NCBI GenBank assembly: GCA_026745465.1
Contig: JACYXH010000017.1
Location: forward strand, 1,738,954-1,802,953
Origin: Lota lota
Taxonomy: Eukaryota; Chordata; Actinopteri; Gadiformes; Lotidae
Length of the DNA stretch: 64,000 bases
Direction: 5' to 3'
Both the position numbers and the translations under genes were made by a program. The notes below the pieces were generated by a model that had not been told where the DNA came from, did no database searches, and worked only from the letters and a program-made list of their open reading frames with translations. Position 1 is the first letter of the stretch, and every line of letters begins with the position of its first letter. Of this stretch, positions 13,240-25,862 are shown in pieces.

Positions 13240-14711
13240 CTGACTGGCTCGATACCTTCCTTGATGTTTACCTTCCTTGTGGCTTCTGTGAAAGACGGGG
13301 GGAACGGTAACATGGTCGTTTTTTCCTGAAAGTATTGTGTAACAAAGCTGTTAAAAACGCAATGGAGTTCTGTTGGTCACTGTTGTAAGACTTTCATTTC
13401 GTTGCAAGTGTTTTAAGTGACATTATGCTAGAGAATGTTTTTATACGTATTATTACCCCCAGCCTATCATCATACACAATGTATGCTGATTTAAGTTATT
13501 AACTGAATGTTTTATTAATAGTAAAACAGCCATGGGGCTTTGTTTGCAGTGTGTTTTTTGTGACAGTTAAAATTATTTGAAGTCCCTGATTCATATTTAA
13601 TGAAACCACTGACCTTCCTCCTTCTGGCCCATATTTACTGATGAGAGTAATGAGTGCATTAATAATGAGGTGGATCGGGAGAATGTCCTCCATTAGTTAC
13701 ATCACAAATGTAATTAATTCCATAGGTCGCCATGGTCAATCATGTGCCTTTGAGGGCCAGGGGTATGCAGATTGTCATTGGATTCCATCCAGTCACAACA
13801 CCAGCTGATTTGTGGAAGATACAATGTTTTTGCAGCACAAATATTAATGAGAAAACCATTGTTAGTGATAAGAATTTATGCCCATCGAAATCAACCATCA
13901 ATCATATTATATTATTATTAATGTTTGTAATTACGAGGGACAGAAATGTTTGCCTAAACAGGGCATTCTGTGAGCATTGAGTCTATGATAAGATATTGAA
14001 GTATTGCACTGTGTAACAATACAATTTAAGTTATAATGCTATAACAAATTTTCTCGCTTTAAAAAAATAAGAAAACATGAATGAATTCCCTCTGGACAAA
14101 CACCTAAATTCTACCAGAACTTATTCAACTATTTAAATGCCGTGTGGTCCTTCTCTTTTGTGTACCATGAAGAGTTTGTGTTTTTGGATATCACCACACA
14201 AACAAATTAGTTGAAGTTACAGCAATTAAAAACACATCTTTGCACTATGATGAATGTTTCATTGCTATGAAACAAGGATTTGCATTTTGGATGAACTTCT
14301 TCAATGTGGGTGCTGAACAGTGTACAGCCTTCCCCTTTGGTACAACCATGAGACGTTCTCTAATTAAGCATTCCTGAATCTTGTTCTTTTGGTCAGATGT
14401 CTTTAATCTACACTGTGTTGACCTCGCATCAGGTCTACTGTCCCTAAGCCTTGTTTTGGACCACAGTAAAATGCTCATTCCGTGCTAGGAAGAGGTGAAC
14501 TCATGCATGTACAGAGATAGACACTTTTATCGTATACACTTGCTCTTCTCCTACCTACCCTAACTGTTCTTGCTCCAAACTTCCTACACAGCAGCATGAT
14601 TGCTTTGTTTGTAGACCAGACCTCCTTGTCTGTGTATGTTTGTGCATGTGTCAACGTTTTTCATGTCTTAATGTGCCTATCTAGTCCTGTTTCCGTCTGT
14701 TCGTGTGTCTA
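13239..14711. other. non-coding DNA with candidate regulatory stretch 13550-13870
   Basis: No gene. The interval 13550-13870 is unique and holds many TAAT/ATTA words (gcattaataatgagg near 13657, gtaattaattcc near 13711, aatattaatgag near 13841). It is a plausible but untested enhancer candidate. Confidence 0.3.
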
Positions 14712-14836
14712 AACTGCATTTGTCTGAAACTTTTATCCAGCATACATTCTGAGCATGGACGGCACCAGTGGGAATCACACCCCTTACCCTAGCGGTTTAA
14801 ACGCTCAGCTTTAACAGTTGAGCTAGACAGGACCAT
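14712..14836 (-). mobile_element. tRNA-derived SINE
   Basis: Read on the minus strand, the head has a tRNA-like A box, TAGCTCAACTGTT (complement of 14813-14825), and a B box, GGTGTGATTCC (complement of 14771-14781), about 44 bases apart as in tRNA genes. The body then runs into the tail words typical of the widespread fish SINE with the core ACTTTTATCC (plus-strand 14729-14738). The acceptor stem does not pair, so it is not a working tRNA. Confidence 0.7.
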
Positions 14837-15946
14837 CTGTCCTGTTTGCCGTGTCAATGTGTGTTTACATGTGTGTGTGTGTGTGTGTGGTCGTTCGTGC
14901 CATCTTCCCCGGGATTGAGGTGGACGTGTGTGTTTTTAGATTAGGGAAGTGAGACACACTGTTATCCCACGTTATCCTTGGCTGGCAGTGTTTGTATCCT
15001 GTGGCCACACACACTGCCTGAATTATTCACGCATGTCCCGGTGGCTGGGGGGTCTGGCTGCCTCCTCTGCTTTTAGAGTCACTATTTCATTCTACTGCCA
15101 TTTCCTGTGTCAGACACGGAGTCACGCGGGCACGCTAAACGTGTTAATGGTTTGCCCAAAGTTTGTGGGTTGTGGGCTGAGTAAAAGTTCAGTTTTAAAC
15201 AACCCACCACAGTTGATCTCACGGTGAAAGGGGTTTGAAAACCTGTAACTTCCTTTCCTGCCTCCGTCAATTCTGTCTTCACATCAATCGATTTTCAGTT
15301 GATGGTTAGTCTCTTGAACGCAGTTCTAGAGGGAGTACACAACAAACAGCAATATTCTGCATGAGAAAAATACAATTCCTTGGTTTTTATCTCCGTTTTT
15401 ACACGCGCCTGAACAACACAGGTTCTATGCAGCTGCCCTCCACAGTGCAAAGAAGAAAGTTCCAATAAAAAGCATTTGAATAACATTTAAATGAAAATGT
15501 CAAAAAGTTTAAAGGAACAACACATGAATGTAGAGATGGAGGGATGGATTGCAGAGGATTTGGGTTTTAGGGGGCTGAGCCACAAAATCAGAGAGACGTT
15601 TGGAAAAAGGGTGTGCGTGTGTGTGACCGTTTGACATAGAGCAAGTGTGTGTACACTACATACATAACATTACATTTTGGCACATAATACTTTGTCTTTC
15701 AGTCATGTATTCCTTGTATGGGTTGCCTATTTGTCAATAAGTCGGATTCGGATTCTCATCTTAATTTAGTTCACCACTTACTTAGCTCTCAGTTCAACCA
15801 AGCAAACTATATACTCGAGTAGAGTGGAGCGCTCAGTGAATCCTGAAGTCCTGCAGCTGCATGCTGAACTCAATATCCACCCCATAGATACTCAAACAGG
15901 AGACTGCCTTGAAGTCCTCATTTATAAATAATCAAGCCATTGATAC
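14837..15946. other. non-coding DNA
   Basis: No gene is supported. Short GT run at 14870-14889. Unique sequence otherwise. Confidence 0.5.
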
Positions 15947-16341
15947 TGTGATGAAGCGATCGCCACTCGCATAAACAGCGCTATGGACTAAGCGCTACGG
16001 CATGAAAGCCGACAGACTTTAAAACATGGCATGGACAGTTGCACATGTTTTGTATATAGTTGTATTCTGTGTTCACTATTTACTCCCTGGTCACCAAGCA
16101 CGTTCTAAATGTCATTCACTGCAATAATCACACATGTCAAAGATCGTTCAACTCACTGTTTATTTGTAGCCGGCCCAGTATAAAGTTAAGTGTGTACACC
16201 GTGACTATTTGCATTGCTGATCATTTCGGTTCACCTTGTTTTCATTATTCATATCAACCACTAGCAGCAATCAGTAATGTCACAACTTCAGTCGTCATAC
16301 TCACCACTGTTCTCCTGCATTAAGGGCAAGTCTGCATTACA
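15947..16341 (+). mobile_element. dispersed repeat A, copy 2 (solo-LTR-like fossil)
   Basis: About 395 bases beginning TGTGATGAAG and ending GCATTACA, so with LTR-like TG...CA ends. It contains a TATA-like word, gtataaag (16179-16186). A shorter relative lies at 797-973. No primer-binding site, polyprotein or second LTR is adjacent, and no clear 5-bp target duplication is visible, so it is best read as an isolated LTR-type fossil. Family not recognised. Confidence 0.4.
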
Positions 16342-16880
16342 TTTCCGGTATTTATATCACGGGATCGCGCTGGGTTAGGCCATCACGTTAAATGGAGAGA
16401 GGTATTTCCTATTTTTGGAAGTGCATGTGTGATATGTCGGTCATTGCGGACTTTGATAGAAAGGTAGTGGGATTATATTGTCTTCCAATTGTATATTATA
16501 GGTGAGGGTTGACTGTTAAAGTATGTGGACGTTATTAATTGATTGCTGTTTAATGTTGGTTTGGCTTATGGGTGGGGCTAGGCAATGAATAGCCCATTTA
16601 AGCTTGGTGTATGTCAGTGTTGGGGGTGACGGGTGGTGATGGGTGAGTCACAGTTGACTCAGGTCAAAGAGTGAGGACAGTGATACTAAGCTATGCTAAT
16701 ATGAGCTGATTAGCTAGGTCCTCTATGTGTTTTATGTTAGTACCTGTCATAACTTTTGTATGTCAGTGCTGCAGTGTCTGTTAATAAATATCTTAATACA
16801 ACTCCAACGCCTTGCTTGAACCTCAATTGGATCCAAGACAACATTACCCTTACGACAGATACAAAGCATCAAATAACACA
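16342..16880 (+). mobile_element. possible second LTR-like segment with paired AP-1 sites and poly(A) signal
   Basis: This stretch has promoter-like content: a GGGTGGGGC box near 16570, two AP-1 motifs, TGAGTCA (16644-16650) and TGACTCA (16655-16661), and an AATAAA (16783-16788). Together these resemble a regulatory LTR, but no terminal repeats were found and no coding part is present, so the class is a guess. Confidence 0.25.
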
Positions 16881-17777
16881 CAGAGGGAGAAAAACTAGGT
16901 TACATACAATGTGGTGGGTGAATGCTATTAGTAAGACCTACTAGTCAAGCACAATACGAAACACTGAAAGAAATATGAAAGAATATTACAGTAAATGTAA
17001 TCGTTTTTTTATATAGCTCACATCATTTTATTATTTCATTCTATATAGTAGTTTGGGTCGGGCTGTTTTGTATTGTGTTCAGTCGAGTTCAGTTCAGGTT
17101 CTGGTGCACCACAGAAGAAGAAGAAAACATGGCGTTTTGGTTTGTTTTCCTCCAGCCCGGTCCTCCCACCACACGGGAGATGAGAGGGAAGTGCTTGAAG
17201 CGTTCTTCTTCCCCCACATATCCCAGAAAGAATCCCAACACAATGCTGTCCAAATCATCGCTGCCTGTTCTTTGACAGAACTATTTAGCGTTGGTATGTT
17301 CTTCCCACAGACGTAGCAGCATGTTTCCATGCAGAAATAGGAAAACTAGTATGAAACTAAAAGCCATCCATCTGATCGGGGATTTTAGATGCTAGATGTG
17401 TATTTGTTTGGGTATGACAAGTGACAAGTGGAAATCCTTGACTGAGCGATATGCCTGATATGCTCAGTTCCTATCAGGATATCATGTTGCATAAAATATT
17501 AAAGACGATAAATAAAACATTTGACCGTATCAGGCTTGACTTCATTTTTTCTCCAAATGTTAGCTATACTCTTTTCTCAGTTTCTCACTGCTATTCTCCA
17601 TCCACTTCAGTACATGGAAAACCAATGAGGCAGTCTGTTTTGTCACTGTGAATTGTGAATCATTTCATATACATGCAAAACTAAATGGAATAAGAATAAT
17701 CCCACAAAACACAGCCGCTAAAATGGACCGGACATTTCTCACAAAAGCGATGACTCTTTGATGTTTTCTACTTTGCT

Positions 17778-17781
<4 letters not shown>
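16881..17781. other. non-coding DNA
   Basis: No gene is supported; open frames near 17053-17330 lie on both strands of the same unique segment without family match. Confidence 0.5.
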
Positions 17782-17850
<69 letters not shown>

Positions 17851-17870
17851 TGTGTGTGTGTGTGTGTGTA
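17782..17870 (+). repeat. (GT)n microsatellite, about 44 units
   Basis: Nearly pure GT run with single GTAT and GGGT interruptions. Confidence 0.97.
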
Positions 17871-20071
17871 CGTGTACGAGGAACGCTGTTTGTTCCTTGC
17901 CTATCTGAGAGCTTCAGGTCATGCATGCCTCCAAAGCGCTCTGTAAATGTGGGCTTACGGAGAACCTTCAAACTTCAAACCCTTTCAGCCACGATGAAGG
18001 GCACAGCGAGTCAGTTTGACTTGACATGAAAGGGACAGACTTTCTACTGCCTTAATCAAAGGTGCAATCTTTCTATATAAAAAAAAAAGTCACTCAGAAA
18101 TTTCAAGAGCTACAAGGAACTTATTAACATATCCTCGTTATCTCTGGGTTCAATCATTTTGTTTGTTGACTTAAAAAAAATCGAAATCCCAATTTTATAA
18201 TACACATACTCCTTGGTGATACACCAATCCTAGTTTGGAATGAATGAGACACGATGGATTATGTCATCGTTTTCGTCAGCATACACATGAAAGAGGCTGC
18301 CAATTACGCTGTCGCACAGAGAATTCCTGCTTAGCAGTATCACAGGCCGGATCATGGAATGCATTGAGAGATTCGGCTGGGAAGCCAGAACATAATGTGA
18401 GAACTACATTGTTCCGTGTGATATATATTGCATGAGGAGTTTGTTGCTCCATGAATCGTCTACATGAGGTGGACGTACAAAGCTTGCAGGCTGGAGTGTG
18501 GGTGCTGTACTCTCTCCCACGCTCGGGTTTATCTCATATATTTCGTGCAGCATTCGGTTAATAAACCGAATGTTGCATACCTTTTAATTGAATGTGGAAT
18601 GGCTCATGTGTCAAACTGAATTGTATAAGTTCTAGTGGACATAGTACGTACCTCATTGAAAAAAACAGAAATCGTCCGTTACATACGACAATGCTGCCTC
18701 AGCTTCAGAACAAACAGTGGCCCAGGAAGTAATTTTAAATGAGATGTCAGTGAGAGAGGGGGTTCGGTGCAGTCCCAACAGCCTTGCAGGGGACAGCTGG
18801 TCCTACAGGGCTGTAGGGTTGTGTTCTCCACACGGCTCACACCGCAGGCTGCAGGAACACACAGCGTGTAAAGGAAGCAAACGGGCAGACCTGGGGATAA
18901 GCGTTGATGTTTGAAAACTGCTGATGATAACCTAGGTCGTGGTACAGTTTTGCGGTGTGTGTGTGTAGCTATGTGTTTGCTTGAACATATCCAAATGGTT
19001 GTGGGGTTGTGCAAATGTAGGAGTTTAAGTGAGTGTGTTTGTTTGTTTGTTTGTGTGCTCTGTGTGTGCTTGAATGTGTGTGTCCTGAAGTGCATGTGTT
19101 TGTGTGTGTGAACGGGAGCCCCTTCAGGCGGTAGCTGTCCACACAGCTCAAAGGCAGTCGTCAGAACTTGTGTACACTGCCACACACACAGCAGATGAGC
19201 CAACCGTACACAGAACAGTCGATCAATAATTAGATATAGGTGCAAAGACAATCATGGCTACGGTGCCATCGTCAATCGGGTTGGTCAAGCTAGGACTGAC
19301 TGAGAATCCATCCTAATTTGACTAAAAAATGACATTACCAGATACTGAGCTGGTGTTGAGACTAAAATCAAATGACTACGTTGTATGGAAGCATTGTGAG
19401 CTTGTATCTTGTATGTGTGTTGTATCTTGATGGTTAAAGGGATACATCAATGGTGAGGAGACTCTGAGACTAGCTGCAATAATTGTTTTGTCTGGAGTGA
19501 AGTACATCACAGAATTGTGCGGGTGAGGGGGCTATGAGAAATATATATCTAAAGATTTTGTACTTCATGTTCATTTTTTCCCAAAATAATTCAGTGGGGA
19601 CTGTTCATAAATAATGCCAACAGTTGGCAAACAGTTGACTGCTTCTGCCCTTGTCAACGGTTTCAACTTGACGCATGGGGTTTGTCACACTCTGATTGAT
19701 CGACCAATCTTGTTTAAGTCCCCGCAGAACTCTAGTGCCTCTGACAAATGAGCGGTAGAGTCCGGCAAGAAAACCACCAGAACAAACCCACAGGGAACGA
19801 GGACAAAGGCCTATGTCTTGTCATTCATTTGAGTACACATTGGATACCCATTCATACCAAATGGTCATTTTTGGCCCAGTGGTGGCTATCATGGATGGTC
19901 CATTTCTTTTTTTAATTTAGATAATGCTCAATTCAATTTGGGACAATATGCTTTTAAGGTAATGACATACTTTTCCTAATGGGACTGATCGGACATGCTT
20001 TCCTTAATTTCCCAAAAAACTGCTATGAACAACAAACATTATTGTTTTGCAGTGGTATTGAAGATAAGGCA
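17871..20071. other. non-coding DNA
   Basis: No gene is supported. A 190-codon minus-strand open frame at 18679-19251 is partly the complement of a GT/GTTT-rich tract (19030-19110) and has no family resemblance. A small hairpin lies at 18547-18576. Confidence 0.5.
18547..18576. repeat. short inverted repeat (hairpin)
   Basis: CATTCGGTT (18551-18559) and AACCGAATG (18564-18572) are exact complements around the loop AATA; GCA/TGC extends the arms to 13 bases with one mismatch. Confidence 0.85.
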
Positions 20072-20224
20072 ACCATCCATCCATTCTTTCATCCAACCAT
20101 CCATTATTGAACCATCCATCCCTCCATCCAGCCACTCTCCAACCAGCCATCCAACCACCATCCATTCATCCACCCATCCATTCATTCATCGACCCATCCA
20201 TCCATCCATCCATCCATCCATCCA
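20072..20224 (+). repeat. (ATCC)n tetranucleotide array
   Basis: Imperfect CCAT/ATCC repeat, degenerate on the left and pure for its last 30 or so bases. The overlapping Ser/Pro/His-rich open frames are repeat artefacts. Confidence 0.93.
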
Positions 20225-21460
20225 CTCTGAGGACTGTAGTCGCCGAGAGCAGATGGAGCCCCACCCCCACCAACACCACTACTAGTTGGCACCAGGCTCC
20301 TGCACTCAGCCCTTTAACCCAGCTGAGGAATCACTCACTTAAGCCCAACACGACCTGGGACTAACCCCCCGTGATGGATGTTCATATTGCTACTATCTCT
20401 ACTTTTCTCCTATGTTCTCACCCATTCTTTAAGCACTCCTCCTCTAACTCCCTCCTTTCTCATTCTATTTAAAGACCAATTCTGGCCATCCATTTTCTCT
20501 CCCTCAGACCCATTTTAAGGGACTTGGCTGGAAATTGTAAATGTCACTGTGCTGGAATTAATGGCTTAACCCACAGGGCATGGACTCCCTGTTGGCAATA
20601 CCGCTAGCCTTTCTTGTGCTAGCGACCCTGCTCACTTTCCTGTATTAACCAAGTACTGAACAATCTCCTGTTAATCCACACTTATCCGGAACTATAAAGA
20701 AGTTCACGCGATAATACAAAATTACACAGACACAAAAGGAAATTCAACTCTACATAACTTACTTAACTTCTTGTGTGTTTTGTGTGCGTACCTTACCTCA
20801 CATCCAAACTTGTTTGTGACCTCAAACATGAATGCTAGAGTGTGTTCAACAGGCAAAACTGCAATTTATTTCATATGGCCATTTGCCATCCCTGTCCATA
20901 TTAGCCTCTATATTTACAACCTTAATAAATATTTATAAATTATCTTTGCTTTTAATCTATAGTTTTTTATTGAAGCCCCTAAGCTAATAGTTAAATATGA
21001 AACCAGTTAGAGGTGTTGCTACGAAGTAATATAACAAGATTTTGGCAATATTTGATGTTCCGTATTTCCAAATGTCTGTCCTCCTGTCACATCGGTTATA
21101 GTAACCTCAGAGCTAACCCAGGAGTCTATTCATCCAGGAAAAGTTAATGGTTTGAATCCACCACATTCCTATTCCTATTCACTGTAAAAGTCGTGTTGGA
21201 TAAACGTGCCTTAATCACTGAATAGTCCATAGTGTATACTATGGACTATTCAGTATAGAATTGTAAGGGACTTTGTTCCACATCTACATTCTGTCTGGGT
21301 TCTATTTCTCCTGTGAAGTGCAGCAGGTTCCAGAGCATGAGAACATATTATATTGTTCCTGTGAGCAGCACTGATCACATCAGTCATGGATCAGGAAAGA
21401 GAGAGGTCTGAAATAGAGATTACATTGCCTCTGACTTTCAAGGCTCATTGCAAGCTATTA
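20225..21460. other. non-coding DNA
   Basis: No gene is supported. It contains a strong palindrome at 21217-21254. Confidence 0.5.
21217..21254. repeat. 38-bp near-perfect palindrome
   Basis: Arms 21217-21233 (ACTGAATAGTCCATAGT) and 21238-21254 are exact 17-base reverse complements around a 4-base centre, GTAT. No related copy is seen elsewhere in the window. Confidence 0.95.
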
Positions 21461-21800
21461 AGATAAGATACAATCAACTTTATTAATCCCACACCAGGGA
21501 AATTAACATGTTACATCTGCTCAAGAGTCAAAAGTAGAGCAAAAGTGATTAACTGATAATTAAAAATACAAAGTAGACCACTAATAAGGAATAAAAGAAC
21601 AAAATAAAGATAAAAATGATTTACACTATATACACCTTGCACAGGGTGCAAGCAGGACTTGCACAGGATAGTTGCACAGTATAAATATAATTACACAGGA
21701 TAATTGCACAGCATAAATAGAAATATAATTGCACAGGATAATTAGTGTATCTATAAGTATGAATAAATAGGATATATAAACTGGGATAAATAGCACAGAA
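21461..21800 (+). mobile_element. LINE 3'-tail-like fragment
   Basis: Starts AGATAAGATA and continues with ctttattaatccc...agggaaatt, the motif common to the ends of many fish non-LTR retrotransposon copies (read here in the reverse sense of the element). It is followed by a stretch with repeated ttgcacagga-taattgcacag words (21640-21745). Similar tails lie at 46123-46165, 57399-57442 and, on the other strand, 41927-41964. Confidence 0.5.
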
Positions 21801-23672
21801 TGTACTTTTCAATCTCTTTGAAAAAATGTAAACAAAAAGTGAGCAAAATAAATTAACATAAACGTATTTACTGGAATACTTAAATCATAATGCCCTACAA
21901 TTGAGGGCAACTATTTAATTGTAATTCAAACAATCTTCCCTTCTTAACCCATAACTATAGTTTTAAAACAATCCTTAGTAAAAAAAAAAAAAAAAGCTTA
22001 ACCAGATGGGTCACAATGCACAAACAGTCCAATAGGGTGTTAGCACATGGGGCTTGTGCCTGGTGAAACTGTACCATAGTTGTCCTTTCACTTCTTCGTT
22101 CCCAATCGTGAACCCAGCCACACACGAAAAAGTAATACGCCTCCAGGTTTTGGATAACTTTCATTTGATCTCTGGTGTAGTACTAGGTCTGCAGTACAAA
22201 GTAATCTACTATGTCTACTGACTCAATAGCAGGTAAATTGTTAATATCATGTGATAAATCATTAAATAAAATAAGGATTGATTCAAATAAAATTTTATAT
22301 TTGTTCCTGGTATCTTTCTCAAACATTTTGTTCCACATTGTTGACACAAACCGAGTTCTGCTGCTTCTCCAGTTCACTTCCTGCCCTCCCTATAAGGCTT
22401 GCGCATCATTGGTGTCACGTGACTGCAAACAACCTATACGGTTACCTGGTCACCTGCTGATTAGGCGTCGATGCAACCCACCTGTCATCCGCTTATTGAA
22501 ACTGAATTGAAGGGGCGTTTACAGGGGAGCCCGCAGCCCAGACCCAGAATGAACAAAACCTGAATGCATTTTTTTTTAAAGGCGAGGTCAGGGGGTTTGG
22601 GTCCCCTATCAAGGGGAAGTTTGTGGCCCAGTAAAGATGTCAGCCATAAGTAGAGTAATTGGCTGTGATGACCAGCTGCATCCTTTTAGCCTAATTGGGG
22701 CTGTGGCTAAAATGATTTGTTCTTGATCTTTTGTGGTTATGTGTGCAGTATACTTCAAAAACAAATGCTGTCAAAAATTTTATTTGATCAATAATTGTAT
22801 CATCTGTCCTTGGCTGATAGAAGAAAAAGAAAAAAACATCTTCTGGTTGCTTGATTGACAAATCCAGTTATGTTCAGAATCCACATTTCTTACTTTTTCA
22901 TTTAGAAGGTAGTTCTTTGAAATTCCACCCATCACCAGGGTGAAGAATATGAACTTGGTATGACAGTTTGAAAAAAGATGGAGGATGGGCCCAGCATATC
23001 AGTTAGAATACAGGAGGCTGGCAGGCTACACAGCAGGCTCTGCTGGATATCGTCTGGCTGCGGTGTCATTCATCAGAGGCTGTCTGTGGAGGCGTGTCTG
23101 GGGTGGACACAGCATGGGTTTGCATGGCTCGGCATGGGACATTCACACCGTGGTGCATATATGTAACTGAGGCAAAATGAATAGAGACGTTTTTTTTCTT
23201 TTTTTTCAAATAATTAATATAGTTCATATTTTACATTCGAAATAGCAATGGTTTTTGTTGTTATTGTTTCCCCAGGTGCGGCGTAATCTGAAAACTCCAG
23301 GCGCTCTCACAGCAGTGAGCAGCAGTTCAGCAGCAGTTTCTCGACTCGTGTTTAAAATAGCGAACAGAAATTCAACGCTGCTTATACTGCCACAAATATT
23401 TTGATGACTAGCCTTAGTTCAACTTTATCCAAACATATGGATAACTTCAGCAAAGGCAGATGAAGATGACCTGGCAATGCAAGACTTTGTTTGTGTAGTT
23501 GCAAAAAAATATGCTATACAAATAGAATGCAATTATAAAAAGGGTTGGCAGATGGGTGGGAGATCTTTCATCAAAGTAGGGATTGAGTCAATGCATCCTC
23601 TATGGGACTACTGTATATGTTTATGGATGATTGAGGGAACCAAGGAATTTCTACTGTTGGTCCGTATTTGTC
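21801..23672. other. non-coding DNA with A15 run and candidate regulatory stretch
   Basis: No gene. A run of about 16 A lies at 21980-21995. The interval 22630-22770 is unique, with gtaattggctg and cctaattgggg homeodomain-type words, and could be an enhancer; untested. Confidence 0.4.
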
Positions 23673-23787
23673 TAATCTCAGATACAGAAGTCCTGCTATG
23701 CTATAGCAGAACGTCTGGGGGGAGACTGCTCAGAGCTTGAGCCGGAAACCAAAAATGGAAAGGGGCAAAGTTACACCTTGTTTCCTG
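23673..23787 (+). repeat. dispersed repeat B, copy 1
   Basis: About 115 bases shared with 28880-28994 in the same orientation. Common blocks are taatctcagat, ctatg-tatag, ctggggggagactgc, gccggaaa and gttac-ccttgtttcctg. The flanks differ. It probably belongs to a transposon family I do not recognise. Confidence 0.7.
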
Positions 23788-24819
23788 AATCATTACGAAG
23801 AAGATCTATACTGTGTGTCTACCTTAAAGGGATTGGATGACCTCTTAAAAGACAAAATTCAATAAACAACGTATGAGTTGAGTGCAGGCAGGGCTTGATT
23901 TACACAACCATGTAAATATTGGATGCCCGATGAAGATGCTTTCCTAGCACCCTGGGTGGTAGCGGTGGGCTCATATGTCTGGGCGTGAGAACGGGATGCA
24001 CTCGAAGGGATTAAAAAAAAAGGCGTGTCAGACGGAGCGAATTACAGGAACCAATCTCGGCAAGTGAGAAACATGGAGAGGATGCAGGCTGTCTGCTGCT
24101 TTCTAAGATAAACCGAGCCCCGTCCGTGGTGATTTAGAACCAGAATGGTTTACCCTGGTCAGATGGGAGGGGCAGTTTAATCAGCTAAAAGCGGACATAG
24201 GTATTAAACCCATTGACCAACTATCCCCATTGTGTTTGCATTTGGTAGTGCTGAGCCTGCATATTCGAATAATCATATATATATACCATATATATATACC
24301 TTAGTCAGCTAAGTATTCAGATCTCAATACAGGATTTGAATGCTATGTTTTTTCATTTTAATGAAAAAGAACAATCAGTTGATAAAAACATGATTCTGCA
24401 GCAATGGCCTCTGCCGGCTCCAATTCAGGCAGGGAAAAATACACACTGAATTCACTTTATTATTATTAATTTGTTTTAACATTCGAATATTCGTTATAAT
24501 ATAATAGCGATTATCCGAAGCTTTAAATTATGTATTCAGCCAGCCCCATTTTTATGTATTTGTATGTATTACATTGTTAGGGCTATGTACACATTCTGTT
24601 TATGTGAGTGTGTATTTCCCATAAGCACCTCAGGGTAGGAGCTTGAGCAAGGTCCTTTGGGTGACCAGCATGTTGCTCTGTGCTCCATGCATCTGATGTC
24701 TTCTTTTTTTAAGCTTATAGTAGTCCAGTGGTTGGTCACTAGAACAAGGGAATTCCCTAGGCATACCAGGAGATTTAAGCCCTGATCCCCTTCCCCAGAG
24801 GGGATTCTTGTCTACCTGG
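23788..24819. other. non-coding DNA
   Basis: No gene is supported. A duplicated atatatatacc word lies at 24276-24300. Otherwise unique. Confidence 0.5.
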
Positions 24820-25127
24820 ATCACTCAGGTCCTCACCTTAACACAGAGAGGTCACTCAGGTCCTCACCTTAACACTGAGAGTTCACTCAGGTCCTCACCT
24901 TAACATAGAGAGTTCACTCAGGTCCTCACCGTAACACAGAGGTCACTCAGGTCCTCACCTTCACACAGAGAGTTCAATCAGGTCCTCACCTTAACACAGA
25001 GAGTTCACTCAGGTCCTCACCTTTTCACAGAGAGTTCACTCAGGTCCTCACCTTCACACAGAGTTCCCTCAGGCCCTCACCTTAACACAGAGAGTTCACT
25101 CAGGTCCTCACCTTTTCACAGAGAGTT
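24820..25127 (+). repeat. 31-bp minisatellite, about 10 units
   Basis: Tandem units of about 31 bases built on TCACTCAGGTCCTCACCTT followed by aacacagagagt. Units 5 and 9 are shorter. TTTTCACAG replaces the AACACAG end in two units. There are no spacers between units, so it is not a CRISPR-like array. Confidence 0.95.
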
Positions 25128-25645
25128 AGCCCAGCCACTTTGTGAAGCATGCTCGCACATAGACTCAACACAAATGCATTTCAGTTGAAATAAAAGTCAA
25201 TTCTTCAATCACGTAAAATAATCACAAAAAACGCTTTTGCCATATTAATGTTAAATAGGTGAATAACATGATGTGGAATTGTGCTAACAATTCTTAAGGT
25301 ATAGTTGTCATGACTCATGCAAACCTGATCAAACACACAATGCACACCTGATCAAATAAACACTAATTACAAACATGCTCAGTGGTTAACATTAACATTG
25401 ATGTCAAGTGGCCAAATCTGCATTTAATTTATTTGTGTGTGTATCGCAGATGTCAGGCTTTCATATCTGTGGCCTACTTTTAGTTTAATTATCCATTGTC
25501 AGGTTAAGGCACGATAATGGATGATTCCCATCGATGATACTCCACTAGTAGGTCAATGGGATCCAGTCCAAGGTCAATGGGATCCAGTCCAATGGGTCTT
25601 GGTCCTGTCAGGTCCAAAAGTCCTGTAAATACATGCGGCACATTA
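25128..25645. other. non-coding DNA
   Basis: Unique AT-rich sequence; a short tandem duplication of ggtcaatgggatccagtcca lies at 25551-25590. Confidence 0.5.
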
Positions 25646-25862
25646 GCCGAACCAATCAGGGAAGAGATGCCCTGATTGATCAGAAATTAGCAGGGAGCGG
25701 TCCAAAATTCAAATGATCTCATACAGAGGCAGGCACAGTTAACCAGAACAGATATTCTCTCAAAGCATTTCACTCACTAAAAGCTGAAGGACGGCTATGG
25801 CATTTCCTACAAATTACAATCAAATTATAGCCCTTAAATCTTACTTACAACACCATTTTAAG
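25646..25862 (+). mobile_element. TTAA-type MITE, copy 1 (left part missing)
   Basis: Shares the block gccctgattg-tca...agcagggagcggtc, a long middle section and the right terminus (aatcttactta-ca-cacc-tttta) with three other copies in the window. The left terminus and left third are not found. Confidence 0.75.

Noticed and set aside
14712-14836. Working tRNA gene on the minus strand
   Set aside because: A and B boxes are present but no acceptor stem pairs and a SINE body follows.
18679-19251. 190-codon minus-strand frame
   Set aside because: Partly the complement of a GT/GTTT-rich tract, no family resemblance and no splice or promoter context.
24820-25127. Possible CRISPR array
   Set aside because: Contiguous tandem units without unique spacers in a vertebrate genome; this is a minisatellite.
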